NCBI GenBank assembly: GCA_900543085.1
Contig: UQQF01000001.1
Coordinates: forward strand, 62,001-126,000
From: an uncultured Eubacteriales bacterium
GTDB lineage: Bacteria; Bacillota; Clostridia; Oscillospirales; Oscillospiraceae
Length of the DNA: 64,000 nt
Reading direction: 5' to 3'
Positions 26,602 through 34,376 of this stretch are shown here, in pieces. How positions within the stretch are numbered: position 1 is the stretch's first letter; each line of letters starts with the position of its first letter. The position numbers were made by a program, and so were the translations under genes. Below the pieces are notes generated by a model. It worked only from the letters and a program-made list of their open reading frames with translations. It was not told the DNA's origin and made no database searches.

Positions 26602-27333
26602 TCAGTTATCCCAGTTGTGCCAGACGTTCTGCACGTCGTCATTGTCCTCGAACATGTCTATCATTTTCTGCATGTTCTTGATGTCGCCCTCGTCGGTGAG
26701 GGTGATGTAGGTCTGAGGCACCATCTCGGCCTGGGCGCTGAGCAGCTCATAGCCGTGGCCGGTGAGGTACTCGGCTACAGCCGCGACGTCGTCAGGCTCG
26801 GTGTAGACGGAGAAAATCTCGCCGTCCTGCTCCATATCGGAGGCGCCGGCCTCGAGCGCGTCTTCCATCATCTTGTCTTCCTCGATGTCGCCGTCCTCGT
26901 TGTTGACGACGATCACGCCCTTCTTGTCAAAGCTCCAGCTCACGCAGCCGGTCTGACCCATGTTGCCGCCGTTCTTGTCGAAGGCGTGGCGGACGTCGCT
27001 GGCCGTGCGGTTGCGGTTGTCGGTCATGGCCTCGACTATGACGGCGACGCCGCTCGGACCGTAGCCCTCGTAGGTGACGGACTCGTAGTTGTCCGTGCTG
27101 CCGCTGCCGAGCGCCTTGTCAATGGTGCGCTTGATGTTGTCATTGGGCATGTTGGCCGCCTTGGCCTTGGCAATGACGGCGGCGAGGCGGGAGTTGTTGG
27201 CAGGGTCGCCGCTTCCGCCCTCTTTGACCGCGACTATCATCTCGCGGGCTATCTTGGTAAAGGCCTGGGCGCGCTTTGCGTCCTGTGCGCCCTTGGTCTT
27301 CTGTATATTATGCCACTTGGAATGTCCCGACAT
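26602..27333 (-). CDS. YebC/PmpR-family protein
   Basis: A 243-aa protein with the family start MSGHSKWHNIQKTKGAQDAKR and the NNRTASDVRHAFDKNGGNMG block. Described as DNA-binding regulators; recent work on relatives (YeeI/TACO1) shows a role in translating proline-rich or difficult sequences. Monocistronic, convergent to sipL, with its own promoter. Confidence 0.93.
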   Translation of the reverse strand: MSGHSKWHNIQKTKGAQDAKRAQAFTKIAREMIVAVKEGGSGDPANNSRLAAVIAKAKAANMPNDNIKRTIDKALGSGSTDNYESVTYEGYGPSGVAVIVEAMTDNRNRTASDVRHAFDKNGGNMGQTGCVSWSFDKKGVIVVNNEDGDIEEDKMMEDALEAGASDMEQDGEIFSVYTEPDDVAAVAEYLTGHGYELLSAQAEMVPQTYITLTDEGDIKNMQKMIDMFEDNDDVQNVWHNWDN

Positions 27334-27369
27334 ATTGTCAACCCCTGTATCGTATAATTTGCGCCAATT

Positions 27370-27398
27370 ATTTTAGCACTTTTCGCGACAATTTGCAA
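27370..27398 (-). promoter_or_regulatory. Putative promoter of yebC
   Basis: On the minus strand TTGCAA (27398-27393), 17 bp, TAAAAT (27375-27370), 37 bp before the yebC start. Confidence 0.6.
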
Positions 27399-27466
27399 TA
27401 TATATTCTCGAGCGCGGCGAAGTAAATTTGCGTTTTATACACACTTTAGCGCGTTAAATGCCGGAC

Positions 27467-27495
27467 TTGCAATTCATGAACTCGTCTGCTATCAT
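27467..27495 (+). promoter_or_regulatory. Putative promoter of the NTPase / oxidoreductase operon
   Basis: TTGCAA (27467-27472), 17 bp, TATCAT (27490-27495), 50 bp before the NTPase start. Confidence 0.6.
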
Positions 27496-27544
27496 TATTT
27501 ATAGTTTTTTCCGACTCAAAGTCGGCGCAGGGGACGGTGACAAT

Positions 27545-28255
27545 ATGTCTGATTCGTATGTGGGATACCTCGGAGGAGCCAAAAATATCGTTTTTTTGGG
27601 CGAAGCTGGCTCAGGAAAAACCGAGACGTCCGTCAACCTGGCTCTCGGCCTTGCGCGCGAAGGCGTAAGGAAGGTACACTTTTTCGACATGGATCAGACC
27701 AAGCCGCTGTTCCGCGCGCGCGACTGCGAGGACGAGTTGGAGCGGGAAGGCGTCGTCTTCCACTTCCAGAGCCAGTACCTTGATGCTCCGACGGTGGCCT
27801 CCGGCGTCATAGAGACGCTGCTGGACGCCGAGAGCACGGTGCTGATGGACGTGGGCGGCGGCTCGCACGGCTCGCACATGATAGGCCAGTTTTCCCATGT
27901 GCTCAACCGTGACGATGCCAGGGTGCTGTACATAGTCAACCCCTACCGGCCGTGGTCGCGCTCGCTTTCCGACATTGAGGCCACCGTCGGCCGTGTGGCC
28001 GGCGCCGCAAGGCTCAGCAAGCTCCATCTCGTTGCCAACCCGAATCTTGGCCCTGACACGACCGCCCAAGACGTTGTGGAGGGTCTGGAGAGGTTCAAAG
28101 CCCTGTTCCCGGAAGAAAAACCGGACTTTGTCTGCGTTCTGGACAGGCTTTGCGCCGAAGTGGCAGAGCTTGTAAGGGAGCCCATCCTTCCCATACGGCT
28201 CAACACCTTGCCGGAGTGGTTGGGAGGTTCCGGCGAGGTAGACACCCACAAATAA
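27545..28255 (+). CDS. ParA/MinD-like P-loop NTPase linked to 2-oxoacid oxidoreductase
   Basis: A 236-aa protein. Deviant Walker A-like GEAGSGKTETS (residues 17-27), FFDMDQTKPLFR and LMDVGGG (Walker B region), then IVNPYRPWSRS and LVANPN. The fold is that of SIMIBI-class ATPases (ParA, MinD, NifH, cobyrinate-synthase-like), with no DNA-binding part. It leads the operon of a four-subunit ferredoxin oxidoreductase, 19 bp upstream, suggesting a role in assembling or regulating that enzyme; this is inference. ATG 27545 is preferred to the in-frame ATG at 27458, which would lie upstream of the promoter -10. Confidence 0.75.
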   Translation: MSDSYVGYLGGAKNIVFLGEAGSGKTETSVNLALGLAREGVRKVHFFDMDQTKPLFRARDCEDELEREGVVFHFQSQYLDAPTVASGVIETLLDAESTVLMDVGGGSHGSHMIGQFSHVLNRDDARVLYIVNPYRPWSRSLSDIEATVGRVAGAARLSKLHLVANPNLGPDTTAQDVVEGLERFKALFPEEKPDFVCVLDRLCAEVAELVREPILPIRLNTLPEWLGGSGEVDTHK

Positions 28256-28274
28256 GGATAGGAGAGTGGTCAAC

Positions 28275-28493
28275 ATGCCGAAAGGCAAAGTGGAAATTTA
28301 CACCGAAGCCTGCAAGAGCTGCCTCTACTGCGTCAACACGTGTCCCAAGCACGTCCTGGGCACCACCAGCGCAGTGAACTCCAAGGGCTATCAGTACGCA
28401 GTGCCCGTCAATCCGGACGACTGCATAGGCTGCGCCATGTGCGCTACGATCTGCCCCGACGCGGCGATCACCGTCTACAGGGAGGCGAACTGA
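28275..28493 (+). CDS. 2-oxoacid:ferredoxin oxidoreductase, 4Fe-4S delta subunit
   Basis: A 72-aa ferredoxin with two complete clusters, CKSCLYCVNTCP and CIGCAMCATICP. It passes electrons from the TPP catalytic site to free ferredoxin. GGAGAGTGG lies before ATG 28275. It ends one base before the alpha subunit start, giving the order delta-alpha-beta-gamma typical of 2-oxoglutarate or branched 2-ketoacid enzymes (KorDABC/VorDABC). Confidence 0.9.
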   Translation: MPKGKVEIYTEACKSCLYCVNTCPKHVLGTTSAVNSKGYQYAVPVNPDDCIGCAMCATICPDAAITVYREAN

Positions 28494-28494
28494 C

Positions 28495-29577
28495 ATGGCT
28501 GAGAAGATATTCATGAAGGGCTGCGAGGCCGTCGCCGAAACCGCCATACGCGCCGGCTGCCGTTTCTTTGCCGGCTATCCCATCACTCCGCAGAACGACG
28601 TGCCCGAGTATTTCGCCCGCCGTATGCCCCAGGTGAACGGCGTGTTCATCCAGGGCGAGAGCGAGGTCGCCTCCGCCAACATGGCCTACGGCGCTGCCGC
28701 GGCCGGCGTGCGCAGCATGACCAGTTCCTCCAGCTGCGGCATATCCCTCAAGAGCGAGGCCATCTCCTGGATGGCCGGCGCGCGTCTGCCCGTAGTCGTC
28801 GCCAACTTCCAGCGCGGCGGCCCCGGCATAGGCACCATCCAGCCCGCACAGCAGGACTACAACCAGGCCACCAAGGCCAGCGGCAACGGCGGCTTCCGTA
28901 TGCTCGTGCTCAGCCCTTCCACACTGCAGGAGGCCGTGGACATGACCTGGGAGGCCTTTGAGCTGGCCGACAAGTACTCCAACCCCGTCATCCTCCTCAT
29001 GGACGGCTTCACCGGCACCATGATGGAGCCCGTGGTCCTGCCCGAGCCGCTCACGGACGAGCAGGTGGCCGCCATCCGCGCGACCAAGACCTGGGCCGCC
29101 CGCGGCAAGCACGGCGCCAAGGAGCAGCACAAGGTCATGTGCGGCCCCGGCCTCGACACCCGTATAAGCCAGATGCAGATGAACATCCAGGCCGACGAGA
29201 TGTACAAGAGCTGGCAGACCACCGAGGTAGACTACGAGGAATACCTCACTGAGGACGCCGAGATCATCATAACCGCCTACGGCATCTCCGGCCGCATCGC
29301 CAAGAGCGCCGTCAAAATGCTCCGCGAGGAGGGCATCAAGGCCGGACTCATCCGTCCGAGAAAGGTGTATCCGTTCCCGGCCGTCGCCTATGAGAAGCTC
29401 CCGCTTGAGAAGCTGCGCGGCATAGTCTGCGCCGAGATGAGTATCCCGGCACAGTTTGCCGACGACGTCGCAAATGTCGTCCACGGCAGGACAAAGATAG
29501 TCACCGCCCTGTCTTCCGGCGGCGATGTGCTCGACCGCTCCACCATTCTGGACGCGGCTCGCAGCCTGATGAAGTAA
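28495..29577 (+). CDS. 2-oxoacid:ferredoxin oxidoreductase, alpha subunit (VorB/KorA)
   Basis: A 360-aa protein. The pyrimidine-binding half-site YPITPQNDVPEYFARR, GESEVASANMAYGAAAAG, and the transketolase C-terminal-like segment AEIIITAYGISGRIAKSAVKML place it as the alpha subunit usually annotated VorB (3-methyl-2-oxobutanoate dehydrogenase) in Clostridia. The substrate (2-oxoisovalerate or 2-oxoglutarate) cannot be told from sequence alone. It works as a complex with the two following genes. Confidence 0.9.
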   Translation: MAEKIFMKGCEAVAETAIRAGCRFFAGYPITPQNDVPEYFARRMPQVNGVFIQGESEVASANMAYGAAAAGVRSMTSSSSCGISLKSEAISWMAGARLPVVVANFQRGGPGIGTIQPAQQDYNQATKASGNGGFRMLVLSPSTLQEAVDMTWEAFELADKYSNPVILLMDGFTGTMMEPVVLPEPLTDEQVAAIRATKTWAARGKHGAKEQHKVMCGPGLDTRISQMQMNIQADEMYKSWQTTEVDYEEYLTEDAEIIITAYGISGRIAKSAVKMLREEGIKAGLIRPRKVYPFPAVAYEKLPLEKLRGIVCAEMSIPAQFADDVANVVHGRTKIVTALSSGGDVLDRSTILDAARSLMK

Positions 29578-29590
29578 GGAGGTCTGTGCA

Positions 29591-30331
29591 ATGATGGAAA
29601 AAGTCTATTCCCGTCCCGCGGGAATCTTTGAGGGCGCAGTCACCGGCTTCTGCCCCGGCTGCATGCACTCCAGCGTGTGTAAAATAGTCTGCGAGGCTCT
29701 TGAAGAACTCGGTCAGCTCGACAACGCCTGCTACGTCCAGGGCGTCGGCTGCTGCGGCCTCGCCGTGACGTATTTCGATATGGACACTGTCGCGGCTCCT
29801 CACGGCCGCGCCTGCGCCATCGCCAGCTCCTTCAAGCGCTGCAGCCCCGAGACGCTGGTGTTCACCTATCAGGGCGACGGCGACCTGGCCGCCATCGGCC
29901 TGGCCGAAACCATGAGCGCCGCCAACCGCGGCGAGAACTTCACTGTCATCTTTGTCAACAACGGCATATACGGCATGACCGGCGGCCAGATGGCGCCCAC
30001 GACCCTGCTCGGCGCCAAGACCACGACCACGCCCTATGGCCGCAACGAGGCCGAGCACGGCGCGCCCATGCACATGTGCGAGCTTATAAACCAGCTCGAC
30101 GCTCCCGCCTACATCGCCCGCGTCACCGCCGCCGACGTGCCGAACGCCCGCAAGGCCAAGGCCGCCGTCAAGAAGGCCTTCCAGTACCAGCTCGAGGGCA
30201 AGGGCTTCAGCTTTGTCGAGTTCGTCTCCAACTGCCCGACCAACTGGGGCATGAGCCCGCTGGAGAGCCTTGACCACGTCCACAACGTAGTGCTCAAGGA
30301 GTTCCCGCTCGGGGAATTCCGCGCGAAGTGA
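29591..30331 (+). CDS. 2-oxoacid:ferredoxin oxidoreductase, beta (TPP-binding) subunit
   Basis: A 246-aa protein. CPGCMHS near the N-terminus (cluster/cofactor region), TYQGDGDLAAIGLAET (the GDG metal/TPP motif) and NNGIYGMTGGQMAPTT identify the TPP-binding beta subunit. It starts at ATG 29591 (or ATG 29594) behind AAGGAGG. Member of the delta-alpha-beta-gamma operon. Confidence 0.93.
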   Translation: MMEKVYSRPAGIFEGAVTGFCPGCMHSSVCKIVCEALEELGQLDNACYVQGVGCCGLAVTYFDMDTVAAPHGRACAIASSFKRCSPETLVFTYQGDGDLAAIGLAETMSAANRGENFTVIFVNNGIYGMTGGQMAPTTLLGAKTTTTPYGRNEAEHGAPMHMCELINQLDAPAYIARVTAADVPNARKAKAAVKKAFQYQLEGKGFSFVEFVSNCPTNWGMSPLESLDHVHNVVLKEFPLGEFRAK

Positions 30332-30345
30332 GAGGGGGAGCGAAC

Positions 30346-30906
30346 ATGGAAAAATCCTTCATCATTGCCGGTTTCGGCGGTCAGGGCGTCATGGTCGCCG
30401 GCCAGCTCCTGAGCTACACCGCCTGTGAGACTACCGACAAGTACGTCACGTATTTCCCCAGCTACGGCGCTGAGATGCGCGGAGGCACGGCCAACTGCTA
30501 CGTCGTCATCTCCGACGACCCGGTCGGCGCGCCCAAGGTCAACCAGGCAGACTACGTCGTCTGCCTCAACGACCCGAGCATGGCCAAGTTCAAGGACGCG
30601 GTCGTGCCCGGAGGCACCATCTTCACCAACAGCTCCGTCGTCACGATAGAGCCTACCCGCGACGATATCCACGTCGTCAAGGTCGACGCCGGCTCCATCG
30701 CCATAGAGCTGGGCAACCCCAAGGTGCTGAACCTCGTGATCGTCGGCGCGATAATCGGCTACACCGAAATCCTGCCCACCGAGAACGTGCTCCAGACCGC
30801 TTTCAAGAAGCTCGGCTCCAAGCGTCCCGAGCTGAACCCGATAAACGAGGCCGCGTTCCGCCGCGGCTGGGAGATCGGTCACGCCACAAAGGAAGCCCAC
30901 GTCTGA
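30346..30906 (+). CDS. 2-oxoacid:ferredoxin oxidoreductase, gamma subunit
   Basis: A 186-aa protein with IAGFGGQGVMVAGQLLSYTA and the YFPSYGAEMRGGTANC block of the gamma (POR_N/EKR-like) subunit, which helps bind CoA. ATG 30346 follows GAGGGGGAG; the in-frame GTG at 30328 overlaps the beta subunit end and lies before that SD. A terminator follows closely. Confidence 0.93.
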   Translation: MEKSFIIAGFGGQGVMVAGQLLSYTACETTDKYVTYFPSYGAEMRGGTANCYVVISDDPVGAPKVNQADYVVCLNDPSMAKFKDAVVPGGTIFTNSSVVTIEPTRDDIHVVKVDAGSIAIELGNPKVLNLVIVGAIIGYTEILPTENVLQTAFKKLGSKRPELNPINEAAFRRGWEIGHATKEAHV

Positions 30907-30920
30907 TTATTAAGTGAATA

Positions 30921-30952
30921 AAAATTCCGGGTCAGCCGACCCGGAATTTTTT
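30921..30952 (+). terminator. Rho-independent terminator of the oxidoreductase operon
   Basis: A 13-bp stem, AAAATTCCGGGTC with GACCCGGAATTTT, a 4-base loop and further T residues, 15 bases past the stop. Confidence 0.93.
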
Positions 30953-30975
30953 ATTTGCCTCCGTGCAAAAAAAGC

Positions 30976-31004
30976 TTGACGCGGACGCGGGAGTATAGTA
31001 GAAT
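30976..31004 (+). promoter_or_regulatory. Promoter of the DUF2325-DUF3793-flavodoxin operon
   Basis: TTGACG (30976-30981), 17 bp, TAGAAT (30999-31004). The same two hexamers and spacing are used by rnpB at 47.2 kb. The transcript would start near 31011, just before the first TTAG-N6-CTAA palindrome. Confidence 0.75.
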
Positions 31005-31015
31005 CAAAACATAAA

Positions 31016-31073
31016 TTAGTCGCCGCTAACCATATGGCGGCAATTCATTTGATATATAGTTAGATATCACTAA
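31016..31073 (+). promoter_or_regulatory. Two TTAG-N6-CTAA palindromes, candidate metal-regulator operators
   Basis: TTAG-tcgccg-CTAA (31016-31029) and TTAG-atatca-CTAA (31060-31073); the second extends to TAGTTAG/CTAACTA arms (31057-31076). Both lie between the promoter and the first gene. The half-sites resemble TTAGGTTAG-type boxes of iron-dependent DtxR/IdeR regulators, and a DtxR-family gene lies 1.5 kb downstream. Binding is inferred. Confidence 0.5.
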
Positions 31074-31105
31074 CTAATATGCCCAGCTATAGAAAGGAAG
31101 GGACT

Positions 31106-31393
31106 ATGAGCGTCGTTATTGTTGGCGGGAATGAACGCATGGCCGGACAGTATGAGAGCATCTGTCGCGAGCACGGATACAAGGCAAAGGTGTTCACCAA
31201 AGAGCACGGTTCACTCAAGAAGAAGCTTGGAACGCCGGATCTGCTGATACTTTTCATCAGCACTGTCTCGCACAAGATGGTGCTCAGCGTCACACAGGAG
31301 GCGAAGAAGAACGACGTGCCCGTGGCTCGGGTCATGACCAGCAGCGCCACGGCTCTGCGTGCAACGCTCCAGGAGTACGGCAGGGCGGTGTGA
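31106..31393 (+). CDS. DUF2325 protein
   Basis: A 95-aa protein: MSVVIVGGNERMAGQYESI, then LLILFISTVSHKMV and VPVARVMTSSATAL, the compact Rossmann-like DUF2325 fold. Function unknown; members occur near iron-regulated or redox genes in anaerobes. ATG 31106 is preferred for its SD (GAAAGGAAGGG) over an in-frame ATG at 31079. First gene of a run with DUF3793 and flavodoxin behind twin palindromes. Confidence 0.78.
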   Translation: MSVVIVGGNERMAGQYESICREHGYKAKVFTKEHGSLKKKLGTPDLLILFISTVSHKMVLSVTQEAKKNDVPVARVMTSSATALRATLQEYGRAV

Positions 31394-31396
31394 TAT

Positions 31397-31951
31397 ATGT
31401 GCCTTGAGAAATATCTTGTCGAACAGTGCGCGCCGACTCTGGCCTCGCTGAAGACCGGATCGCTTTTCGGCGTGATCGAGGACGACGCCGGCGAGCTGAC
31501 GCGCCAGGTGGCCGAATGGCAGGCGCAGCTGGCTCCCAAGGGACTGATACTCACCATATTGAGATACCGCCGCGGGAGGGCGCTTATCTACATGGGACGC
31601 CTTTCGCAGCTCAAGCGCGACCTGGCCTGTCCCGGCGCTGAGGAGCTGCTGCGCTCCTGCGGCTATGAGCACGAAAACACCGAGGACATCCTCCGCCAGC
31701 TCCGCAGGCGTGTCTGCACCTGTGAAAGCTTTCCGCACGAAATCGGCCTGTTTTTGGGCTATCCTCTGACAGATGTGCTGGGATTCATACAAGACGGCGG
31801 AAAAAACAGCAAGTGTACGGGCTACTGGCAGGTGTACGGAGATGAGCAGGACGCCCAGCGGCGCTTCAAAAGCTATCGCAAGTGCAGCGAGGTCTACATC
31901 CGGCTCTGGAACCTGGGCAGGAGCGTGCAGCAGCTTACAGTAGCGGCGTGA
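31397..31951 (+). CDS. DUF3793 protein
   Basis: A 184-aa protein matching DUF3793: LVEQCAPTLASLKTGSLF, the SFPHEIGLFLGYPLTDVLGF block and KCTGYWQVYGDEQDAQRRF, with conserved cysteines in RRVCTCESF and KCS. Function unknown; in Clostridia and related anaerobes it is usually found beside a flavodoxin and FeoA/FeoB-type iron genes. It begins three bases after the DUF2325 stop. The cysteines could bind iron or a cluster; this is inference. Confidence 0.82.
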   Translation: MCLEKYLVEQCAPTLASLKTGSLFGVIEDDAGELTRQVAEWQAQLAPKGLILTILRYRRGRALIYMGRLSQLKRDLACPGAEELLRSCGYEHENTEDILRQLRRRVCTCESFPHEIGLFLGYPLTDVLGFIQDGGKNSKCTGYWQVYGDEQDAQRRFKSYRKCSEVYIRLWNLGRSVQQLTVAA

Positions 31952-32006
31952 GAATACATAGTATTCGTACGCCATATTCATCAATATCAAGAAAAGAGGT
32001 ACAAGA

Positions 32007-32429
32007 ATGAGCAAAATTGCAGTCGTATACTGGAGCGGAACCGGCAACACCGAGGCCATGGCCAACAAGGTTGCCGAAGGAGCCAGATCCGCTGGAGCTG
32101 AGGCGGCGGTCTTGACCTGCTCCGAATTTGACGCCGGTAAGGTGGCGGATTACGACGCCATAGCCTTCGGCTGCCCCGCCATGGGCAGCGAGCAGCTGGA
32201 GGAGGATGAGTTCGAGCCTATGTTCGAGTCCTGCAAGGCCGCACTCAAGGGCAAGAGGATAGCTCTATTCGGCTCCTACGGCTGGGGAGACGGGGAGTGG
32301 ATGCGCACCTGGGAGAATACGGCGAAGGGCTATGGCGCCGTCCTGGCCGGCGAGAGCGTGATATGCACCGACGCCCCCGACGAGGAAGCCCAGGCCGCCT
32401 GCGAGGCGCTGGGAAAAGCGCTCACATAA
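32007..32429 (+). CDS. Flavodoxin
   Basis: A 140-aa short-chain flavodoxin. The FMN phosphate loop is WSGTGNTEAMAN (residues 10-21), and GCPAMGSEQLEEDEF and GSYGWGDGEWM supply the flavin loops. An FMN electron carrier that substitutes for ferredoxin when iron is short. AAGAGGT precedes the ATG. Last gene of the operon; 55 bp separate it from DUF3793. Confidence 0.93.
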   Translation: MSKIAVVYWSGTGNTEAMANKVAEGARSAGAEAAVLTCSEFDAGKVADYDAIAFGCPAMGSEQLEEDEFEPMFESCKAALKGKRIALFGSYGWGDGEWMRTWENTAKGYGAVLAGESVICTDAPDEEAQAACEALGKALT

Positions 32430-32435
32430 TACAAC

Positions 32436-32480
32436 GCGACACAGCCGCCCTTGTACAAAGGGCGGCTGTGTCGCATTTTT
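32436..32480 (+). terminator. Rho-independent terminator after flavodoxin
   Basis: A 17-bp stem, GCGACACAGCCGCCCTT with AAGGGCGGCTGTGTCGC apart from the loop edge, a GTAC-type loop, then ATTTTT. Confidence 0.93.
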
Positions 32481-32510
32481 ATACACTAAATATCCACAAT
32501 GAAAGCAAAC

Positions 32511-32539
32511 GCCCCGAACGGAAAAAATCGGGGCTTGTT
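32511..32539. terminator. Second hairpin between flavodoxin and the DtxR-family gene
   Basis: A 7-bp stem, GCCCCGA with TCGGGGC, around a 10-base A-rich loop; TTGTTTTT on the plus side. It may end the convergent DtxR-family transcript, though the minus-strand T run is weak. Confidence 0.45.
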
Positions 32540-32540
32540 T

Positions 32541-32942
32541 TTACGCCTGCCCGTCGCCCTTTTCTTTAAGCAACTCGCTCATGGTGGTGACGTGGCGTTT
32601 GAGCGCGTCAAAAGTCTCGCTGCTGATAACGTGCTCCATACGGCAGGCGTCCTCGGCGGCGACCTCAGGGTCGACGCCCATTGAAGCAAGCCAGGAGGAG
32701 AGGAGAGTGTGACGCTCATATATCTTCTCGGCAATCTCCAGCCCCTTGTCGAGCAGGGTAATATTGCCGTCGTCATCGACCTTGATATATCCCCCGAGGC
32801 GGAGATTCTTCATCGCGACACTGACGCTGGGCTTGGAAAAATTCATCTCATTTGCAATATCTATGGAGCGCACTATCCCCTTGCGCTTGTGAAGGACGAG
32901 AATTGTCTCGAGATAGTTTTCGGCTGATTCCTGAATTTTCAT
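32541..32942 (-). CDS. DtxR/MntR-family metal-dependent transcriptional regulator
   Basis: A 133-aa protein. Winged HTH (about 1-65, SIDIANEMNFSKPSVSVAMKNL) and a dimerisation/metal domain (about 70-125) with EDACRMEHVIS, where Glu, Cys/His residues align with MntR/DtxR ligands. There is no C-terminal SH3-like domain, as in MntR. It senses Fe2+ or Mn2+. The neighbouring flavodoxin operon with twin palindromes is the obvious candidate target, inferring iron control. Confidence 0.9.
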   Translation of the reverse strand: MKIQESAENYLETILVLHKRKGIVRSIDIANEMNFSKPSVSVAMKNLRLGGYIKVDDDGNITLLDKGLEIAEKIYERHTLLSSWLASMGVDPEVAAEDACRMEHVISSETFDALKRHVTTMSELLKEKGDGQA

Positions 32943-32972
32943 TTGCTGAGCCTCACTTGCAAATTTTTAAGT

Positions 32973-33001
32973 ATTTTAGCACAATATACTCCAAAACGCA
33001 A
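32973..33001 (-). promoter_or_regulatory. Putative promoter of the DtxR-family gene
   Basis: On the minus strand TTGCGT (33001-32996), 17 bp, TAAAAT (32978-32973), 31 bp before the start. No TTAG-N6-CTAA element is seen here. Confidence 0.6.
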
Positions 33002-33038
33002 GCACGCCGGAGAATTACTGTCCATATAAAAAGTCCGC

Positions 33039-33067
33039 TTGTCCAAAGGCGAGAGCCGAGGTATAAT
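33039..33067 (+). promoter_or_regulatory. Upstream tgt promoter
   Basis: TTGTCC (33039-33044), 17 bp, TATAAT (33062-33067). Confidence 0.55.
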
Positions 33068-33114
33068 TTTACTGTAGTTCGTACCTCTCCGCAGGGCGGA
33101 CGGAACAAACGGGA

Positions 33115-33143
33115 TTGACAAGAGGGAGCCCGGAATATAAACT
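33115..33143 (+). promoter_or_regulatory. Downstream tgt promoter candidate
   Basis: A perfect TTGACA (33115-33120), then TAAACT (33138-33143) at 17 bp; TATAAA at 15 bp is an alternative -10. Close to the gene (31 bp). Confidence 0.5.
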
Positions 33144-33173
33144 ATACGCTGTTAAAACTCAGGAGGGATGCTC

Positions 33174-34304
33174 TTGTTCAAAGTAATAAAGCAGGAGGGG
33201 CGCGCCCGCAGGGGCGAGTTCACCTGCCCGCACGGCACCGTGCAGACGCCGGTTTTCATGAACGTCGGCACGCAGGGCGCGATAAAAGGCGCGCTGTCCG
33301 CGCGGGACTTGAAGGAGATAGGATGCCAGATAGAGCTGTCGAACACCTATCATCTCCACGTCCGCCCGGGAGACGAGCTCATCAAATCGCTCGGCGGGCT
33401 GCACAGATTCATGACCTGGGACGGACCGATACTCACGGACAGCGGCGGCTTCCAGATATTTTCCCTGGCGGAGCTGCGCAAAATAGGGGAGGACGGCGTG
33501 CGCTTCAACTCCCACGTCGACGGACGGCACATATTCATGGGTCCTGAGGAGAGTATGCGCATACAGGCCAACCTGGGCAGCGACATAGCCATGGCCTTCG
33601 ACGAGTGCATCAAGATACCCTCGCCCTACGACTACGTTAAGGCCTCGTGCGACCGCACCGTCCGCTGGCTGGAGCGGTGCAAGGCCGCGCTGGAGCGCTA
33701 TAACGCCGAGCCTGATGCCGTCAACCCGGGACAGGTGCTTTTCGGCATCAACCAGGGCGCGGTGTTCCACGACATCCGCGTGGAGCACATGAAGCGCATA
33801 GCCGAGCTGGATCTCGCCGGATACGCCATAGGCGGACTTGCGGTTGGCGAGACCGCGCAGGAGATGTACGACACCATAGAGGCCGTGGAGGAGCACATGC
33901 CCAAGGACAAGCCCCGCTATCTGATGGGCGTCGGCACGCCCGGCAACATCCTGGAGGCCGTCAGCAGGGGAGTGGACTTCTTCGACTGCGTTATGCCCGC
34001 CCGCAACGGCCGCCACGGGCACCTGTTCACCTGGCGCGGCATCATCAATATCAAGAACGCGAAGTACGAGCGCGACGAGTCGCCCATAGACCCGGAGTGC
34101 GGCTGCCCCGTGTGCCGGCGATACTCCAAGGCGTACCTGCGCCACCTGTTCAAGGCCGAGGAAATGCTCGCCATGCGCTTCGCCGTGACGCACAATCTGT
34201 GGTTCTACAACAACCTCATGCAGCGCATCCGCGACGCCCTTGACGCCGGAAGCTTCGAGGCCTTCCGCAGGCAGTACAGCGCAGTCCTCGACACCAGAAT
34301 ATAA
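33174..34304 (+). CDS. tgt: tRNA-guanine transglycosylase
   Basis: A 376-aa enzyme exchanging G34 for preQ1 in queuosine tRNAs. DSGGFQIFSLAELRKI carries the nucleophile region, and GVGTPGNILEAVSRGVDFFDCVMPARNGRHG and the zinc site CGCPVC plus a later His are present. The start is decided by the Shine-Dalgarno: AGGAGGG (33161-33167) abuts ATG 33168 with no spacing, whereas TTG 33174 is about seven bases away and gives MFKVIKQEGRARRGEF, so TTG is chosen. No other queuosine gene is next to it. Confidence 0.95.
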   Translation: MFKVIKQEGRARRGEFTCPHGTVQTPVFMNVGTQGAIKGALSARDLKEIGCQIELSNTYHLHVRPGDELIKSLGGLHRFMTWDGPILTDSGGFQIFSLAELRKIGEDGVRFNSHVDGRHIFMGPEESMRIQANLGSDIAMAFDECIKIPSPYDYVKASCDRTVRWLERCKAALERYNAEPDAVNPGQVLFGINQGAVFHDIRVEHMKRIAELDLAGYAIGGLAVGETAQEMYDTIEAVEEHMPKDKPRYLMGVGTPGNILEAVSRGVDFFDCVMPARNGRHGHLFTWRGIINIKNAKYERDESPIDPECGCPVCRRYSKAYLRHLFKAEEMLAMRFAVTHNLWFYNNLMQRIRDALDAGSFEAFRRQYSAVLDTRI

Positions 34305-34309
34305 AATCC

Positions 34310-34338
34310 TTGCAATTTTGAAAATAACGGGTTATAAT
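34310..34338 (+). promoter_or_regulatory. Promoter of yajC
   Basis: TTGCAA (34310-34315), 17 bp, TATAAT (34333-34338), 38 bp before yajC. Confidence 0.75.
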
Positions 34339-34376
34339 CTACACACTGTATCATTTGGCTGGAGGTAAGCAAACAC

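Noticed and set aside
30976..31105. Riboswitch in the leader of the DUF2325 operon
   Set aside because: Only a small GCCGC/GCGGC hairpin and the two TTAG-N6-CTAA palindromes are present; these fit protein-binding sites better than an aptamer.
33168..33173. ATG 33168 as the tgt start
   Set aside because: It touches the Shine-Dalgarno with no spacer; TTG 33174 has normal spacing and gives a normal N-terminus.
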